64,000 bases of DNA, taken from Manihot esculenta (Eukaryota; Streptophyta; Magnoliopsida; Malpighiales; Euphorbiaceae). Under the pieces are notes generated by a model. That model was not told where the DNA came from. It saw only the letters and a program-made list of their open reading frames with translations, and did no database searches. The stretch spans positions 11,290,614-11,354,613 of the forward strand of contig NC_035171.2 of assembly GCF_001659605.2 (NCBI RefSeq). Reading direction: 5' to 3'. This document shows, one piece after another, positions 59,655-64,000 of this stretch. Each line of letters opens with the position of its first letter. Within the stretch, counting starts at the first letter, position 1. Both the position numbers and the translations under genes were made by a program.

Positions 59655-60124
59655 TACAATAGATGACTCAATTTTAATAATATTAGAGATAACGTACATT
59701 TATTTCTATGATCGTTCTATTTTATACTATAAGAAGATGGAGATAAATATAACATTTTTTTATCGTTCTATTTTTATACTATAAGAAGATGGAGATAAAT
59801 ATAACATTTTTTGAAAATTCATTGAAAGTTCATCGATTATGTGGCCGGTTGCTCAATAAAGGATATCGCCAACTAATAAGTCGCTGATCCTGCGATCATA
59901 GATAAAATGGAAATATGTTGGATTGTGCTTGATAACTGTAACTCTGTGTCAAGACTCGGCCTATAAGTGGAGGGCGAGACTTGACGATAAACTAGGTGTT
60001 AAAGTGTCTGGGTCTCTCTTTTCTCGAGTGGATCACCTTTTTCACTTGTCATATTTTTGCCATGTGACTCCTATTTTGTGGTGACAACTCATAACTTATT
60101 TTGGACGGATGTTATGTAATATCA
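59655..60124 (-). mobile_element. Reversed LTR fragment related to the old gypsy element
   Basis: In reverse complement this matches the LTR at 45775-46185 in order: a start TGATATTACAT at 60124, a ccggccacat/tcatcga part near 59838-59860, and the TATA region with tatttatctccatcttctta (59710-59760). A segment of 58 bases around that TATA region is duplicated in tandem (59707-59755 and 59763-59812). Confidence 0.55.
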
Positions 60125-60415
60125 AAGGTCTCCCACTAGTCTTCTTTTCTTCATATTTGAAGAGAACATTTTTTTATCGAGATCCGGGACACATGGCCCC
60201 TCGAGATTAGTTTCTTGCCACTCACGTTGCTTCGCCTACTGATCCTTTTGATGACTATTGTAATATTTATTGTGCTACATTTAACGCCTACCATTGAAAC
60301 CATCTTTATAAAGATCCATCGTCTTCTCCAATGATCACTTCTGTGTTCTTCTGCAACTTCTTTTTTAAAGGAATTCACTCTACAACTCCCTTTTTCATTT
60401 CTATTAAAGTCTTTA
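60125..60415 (-). mobile_element. 3' internal end of a reversed gypsy element
   Basis: Directly outside the LTR start, the reverse complement reads actagtgggagacctt, the same purine-rich end as agtgatgggacctt before the LTR at 45775, and then a similar tcaaatatgaag stretch. This piece is therefore the 3' end of an element in minus orientation, cut off by element D at 60416. Confidence 0.5.
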
Positions 60416-62772
60416 TGTAACGACCCGAAAATCAGGCCGCCACCGGCGCTAGGATCCAGATCGGCTTAAGGCCGCCGGGACCCGTAGCAAGCCAAACATA
60501 CATCCTGTGAACCTGTTTAATCCCATACATGGTCAACAACATTCATAAAAATTAAAAAAAACTTTTCTTTCATTCATTCATTCAAACATTTCTTTGCCAA
60601 GCCTAGCCTGTGCATGCACAACATAACATAAACCTCTCATTGGAATCCTCATCAAATATTCCAATGGGGTATCATAACATAACATAGGCTTGGATTACAT
60701 AATCATCATAAAAACATTATATCTCATACAAGACCATGTGTACTGGGAATACAACAGACTCTAGTCAAGCACATTATCAATCTTACATTACATTACATCT
60801 CATACATTTACATTGCTACAAACCATGTCCACAGCTAAGCTATTACATAATCTTCTCTTACTCTGCTGACTTCTCTATCTACTCTGCACCTGCAAGACTG
60901 GGGTTAGGGGAGAGGGGGTGAGCTATAAAGCCCAATGAGCGGAAACTAAAAATATTTGCTTTAATTCCACCCTTTTTAGGTATGTTATTATTCATTTTAT
61001 TATTAAGATTCCTCCATTTTTAGGTATATTATTATATAACTTTTTCTTATTCATGCTTTCATGGAATGCAACACATCACAGTTAATCACATAAAGGATGA
61101 ATTTGTCACCAATAGCCCTCTACATTTCCATTAGTGCCAGAACGTAGAATGGGTCCTGGTCTTTCTCTTACATAGTGCCAGGGACGTAGAATGGGTCTTC
61201 CTGGACTTCCATACCGTATCATCATCATATCATGACATAACATACGAGGGCTAATGGATCACTCAACATTCATCTACATCAACATCAATTTATGCAATGC
61301 AGCATATACGTGAGATCTAATGCAAACATCCTGAAATATTGCATAGCATAATGATGCATGGGCAATGCTTTATGATTCATTCATTTATTCATTTATTCAT
61401 TTACTTTAAAATTTAAGAAGTTGTTCCACTCACCTGGTGACTGAAGTTGTAACAACGAACTCGGAACGACTATCTCACAACCGGGGGTCTCGGTTCCTCG
61501 GGTCCGAACCTACACAGGTGGACTCAAATGAGGCACCAAACAACAAGAACATAACTCTAGACATACCCCCAAAAACCTCCTAAAACATCACCAAAACACT
61601 CCTAGGAATCATGCAAGAAAAGGCTGGACAGGGCACTTTCGGCGGCACCTTCGGCGGCCGAAAGTCCCTCCAGAGACGAAAGTCAGGCAGGTTCGGCGGC
61701 ACCTTCGGCGGCCGAAACTCCCAGACAGAGACGAAACTCATGCATGTTCGGCGGCACCTTCGGCGGCCGAAAGTCTCGGACAGAGCCGAAACTCCAACTT
61801 TCGGGGGCAAGCTTCGGCAGCCTAAAGCTGCCTCTCAAGCCATGTTCGGCGGCCGAAAGTGCCTTCGGCTGCCGAACCTGGTTTCTGCCAAAGGGCAGAA
61901 ACTTTGGCTCCCCTATGCACAAATGCCTCCCAACTCTCACATCATGCATATATTTCACCCAAATCATGCATACAAGTTCCTAGGGGCCTCAAAACATCAA
62001 ATACCCCAACTACAACACTTCAAGCATACTCAAAAATCATACATTGATCATAAATCACTTAAAACTTAACATTTGCTTAAAAACTCATACAACCCTATAC
62101 ATGTCATTCTACCCCATAAAAATCACTTAAAACTTACTTAAAACACATGAAGAGCTTAAGATCGGCTCTTACCTCTTGAAGATCGAGGGTTGAGGAGATC
62201 TAAACTTGGAGATGGGAGAAGTTCCCACTTTTGGTCTCCAAGCTCCAAAACTTGTTCTAAGCTCAAAGATCTTCAAAACCAAAGTTATAAACTTGTAAAG
62301 ATCATGGAAAAAGGAAGGAAAAACTCAAGATTGGGGAAGGATGGCGGAATGCTCACCTTGGCCGAAATGGGGAGAAAAAGCTCGCCCATTTTCGGCTAAG
62401 GGACCCTTTTATAGGTGGCTGGCCAGGCCACGTTCGGGGGCCGAATGTGCCTCCGCATCCATGCAAATGTTCGGCGGCCGAACTTGACTTTCGGCGGCCG
62501 AACCTGAACTTCCCTAACTCATGCTTTCGGGGGCCTAACGTGCCTCCAAAACGCATGCATGTTCGGCGGCCGAACTTGCCTTTCGGCGGCCGAACCTGGG
62601 TTTTCCTCCAATGCTATTTTCATGCAAAAACTCATTTAGTTTCATACTTTAAAACCATTAAAAACATAAAAACATTTCATAAAACATGTCTTTACCCTTC
62701 TAGAAGTTCCCGACAACCGAAATCCCACCGGACGGTAGGAATTCCGATACCGGAGTCTAGCCGGGTATTACA
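60416..62772 (-). repeat. 3' LTR of element D (2,357 bp)
   Basis: Begins TGTAACGACCCG and ends GGGTATTACA in plus-strand reading. It contains the gtgccagggacgtagaatgg repeats near 61135-61200, dense ttcggcggccgaa words at 61635-61880 and 62430-62600, and a reversed TATA box (cccttttataggtggctgg, near 62405). Confidence 0.9.
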
Positions 62773-62809
62773 TTCTCCCCCCCTTAAGAACATTCGTCCC
62801 CGAATGTTC
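62773..62809 (-). other. Polypurine tract and adjoining hairpin of element D
   Basis: In minus orientation the tract is aagggggggagaa next to the LTR. The neighbouring GAACATTCG and CGAATGTTC form a perfect 9-bp inverted repeat around TCCC (62788-62809). Compare B at 36879-36915, where one base differs and the stem is one pair shorter. Confidence 0.75.
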
Positions 62810-62871
62810 CTCAACTAATACATGCATAACATAGAACATAACATATATACTAAACACATAGATACTAACCT

Positions 62872-63999
62872 CTAAAAGAGGTGGGGATACTGTTGGAGCA
62901 TGGACTCCCGTGTCTCCCAGGTACATTCTTCTATATTGTGGTGGTTCCAAAGGACTTTTACCATCGGGATTTCCTTGTTTCTTAGCTTTCTGATCTGGGT
63001 GTCTATGATCCGCACTGGCTGCTCCACATAGGTGAGATCCTCTTGGATCTCCACATCAGGCTCACTAAGAACCTTACTCGGATCTGACACAAACTTCCTC
63101 AACATGGAAACATGGAAAACCGGATGGATTCTTGCCATTGAAGCAGGTAAGTCCAGCTTGTACGACACATTCCCAATCTTTTGCAAGATTTCAAAGGGTC
63201 CGATGTATCGTGGGGCTAGCTTACCTTTCTTCCCGAACCTAACCACTCCTTTCATTGGAGACACCTTAAGCAATACCAGGTCCCCCTCCTGAAATTCAAC
63301 TAGTCTTCTGCGGATGTCTGCATAACTCTTCTGTCTGCTTGCAGCAGTCTTGATTCTTTCTCTGATTATGGGTACTACCCTGCTGGTAATCTCTACTAGC
63401 TCAGGCCCTGCCAAGGCCTTCTCTCCAACTTCTTCCCAGCAAACAGGTGATCTGCACTTCCTTCCATACAAAGCTTCATATGGAGCCATCCCGATGCTAG
63501 CATGATAGCTGTTATTGTAGGCGAACTCTACTAAAGGTAGATGTTGCCTCCAAGAACCGCCAAAATCTAGCACACACATTCTGAGCATATCTTCTATTGT
63601 TTGGATGGTCCTCTCTGACTGTCCATCAGTCTGGGGATGGAAGGCAGTACTGAAGTCTAACCTAGTACCCATGGCATTTTGCAGACTCCGCCAAAATCTG
63701 GAAGTGAACTGAGGCCCTCTATCTGACACTATAGACACTGGAACCCCATGCAGCCTGACAATCTCATCTACGTACACTTGCGCCAACTTGTCCACAGAGT
63801 AACCACTCCTGACAGGGATGAAGTGAGCAGATTTGGTGAGTCTGTCCACAATCACCCATATGGAGTCCAATCTGTTGGACGTCGCCGGTAACCCTACTAC
63901 GAAGTCCATAGCTATGTTTTCCCATTTCCATTCTGGAATCGGTAGCGGGTTAAGCATTCCAGCTGGCTTCTGATGTTCTAGCTTCACCCTCTGACACAC
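62872..63999 (-). CDS. Element D pol, C-terminal part (integrase and chromodomain-like end)
   Basis: This is 375 codons, open to the window edge and ending at a stop at 62872-62874. It begins within the integrase zinc-binding part ([14 protein letters not shown]). It keeps the catalytic Asp region (MDFVVGLPA), [12 protein letters not shown], and the third catalytic Glu region downstream. The C-terminal part has [18 protein letters not shown], then [10 protein letters not shown], and ends with [16 protein letters not shown]. The frame is not shifted at the place where element B is broken. The 5' portion of the gene lies beyond the window, so whether the whole polyprotein is intact is unknown. 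Confidence 0.9.
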   Translation of the reverse strand: MCQRVKLEHQKPAGMLNPLPIPEWKWENIAMDFVVGLPATSNRLDSIWVIVDRLTKSAHFIPVRSGYSVDKLAQVYVDEIVRLHGVPVSIVSDRGPQFTSRFWRSLQNAMGTRLDFSTAFHPQTDGQSERTIQTIEDMLRMCVLDFGGSWRQHLPLVEFAYNNSYHASIGMAPYEALYGRKCRSPVCWEEVGEKALAGPELVEITSRVVPIIRERIKTAASRQKSYADIRRRLVEFQEGDLVLLKVSPMKGVVRFGKKGKLAPRYIGPFEILQKIGNVSYKLDLPASMARIHPVFHVSMLRKFVSDPSKVLSEPDVEIQEDLTYVEQPVRIIDTQIRKLRNKEIPMVKVLWNHHNIEECTWETRESMLQQYPHLF

Positions 64000-64000
64000 T

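Larger units (their letters stand above)
60416..63999 (-). mobile_element. Element D: 3' part of another chromovirus copy, running off the window
   Basis: Its 3' LTR (60416-62772), purine tract, hairpin and pol region are in the same order as in element B, on the minus strand. The left target-site candidate is CTTTA (60411-60415). The right end is outside the window, so completeness cannot be judged. Confidence 0.9.

Overview
This window is plant nuclear DNA, almost certainly from a eudicot. Genes are broken by GT-AG introns, spacers are very AT-rich, and LTR retrotransposons are nested inside one another. I have a weak impression of Euphorbiaceae (cassava-like), but nothing in the sequence proves the family.

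Layout. 1-6384 is AT-rich spacer built from diverged duplicate blocks. 6385-13571 is a decayed receptor-like-protein (leucine-rich-repeat) locus with in-frame stops and repeated exon units. 14343-15565 (minus strand) holds three fragments of the last exon of a plant glycerol kinase. 16248-16398 is a small GC-rich hAT-type MITE with a perfect 8-bp target duplication. 18331-19387 is a Mutator-like long-TIR element with a second MITE nested inside it. 20158-22469 (plus) is an intact four-exon N-terminal acetyltransferase gene of the NAA30/MAK3 type. 24695-26537 (minus) is a two-exon gene for a TSSC4-like U5 snRNP factor. 27188 to about 46185 is a nest of retrotransposons. 47753-58671 (plus) is an intact 29-exon class II (GH38) alpha-mannosidase gene of 1,022 codons. 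59655-63999 holds a reversed fragment of the oldest retrotransposon and the 3' part of another chromovirus copy that runs off the window.

Retrotransposon nest. An old Ty3/gypsy element has decayed LTRs at 27188 and 45775, with pol mostly gone and two tandem arrays before its 3' LTR. It was hit by solo LTR C (40967-43213, TSD GAGAA) and by LTR A (28018-29279 plus 39222-40109). LTR A was then split by complete element B (29280-39216, TSD AGTTT). A, B, C and D (60416 onward) belong to one Tekay/Del-like chromovirus family. Its LTRs are about 2.2-2.4 kb and carry many copies of a 13-bp GC-rich near-palindrome around and downstream of the TATA box. B has three stops in gag and one frameshift in integrase; the visible part of D is open.

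The three cellular genes (protein N-terminal acetylation, splicing-factor assembly, N-glycan catabolism) are ordinary housekeeping genes with no evident functional link. Exon junctions were joined by hand and reading phase was checked at every junction of these three genes. No tRNA, rRNA or CRISPR was recognised. I found no clearly new multi-gene system. The most unusual material is in the mobile elements.
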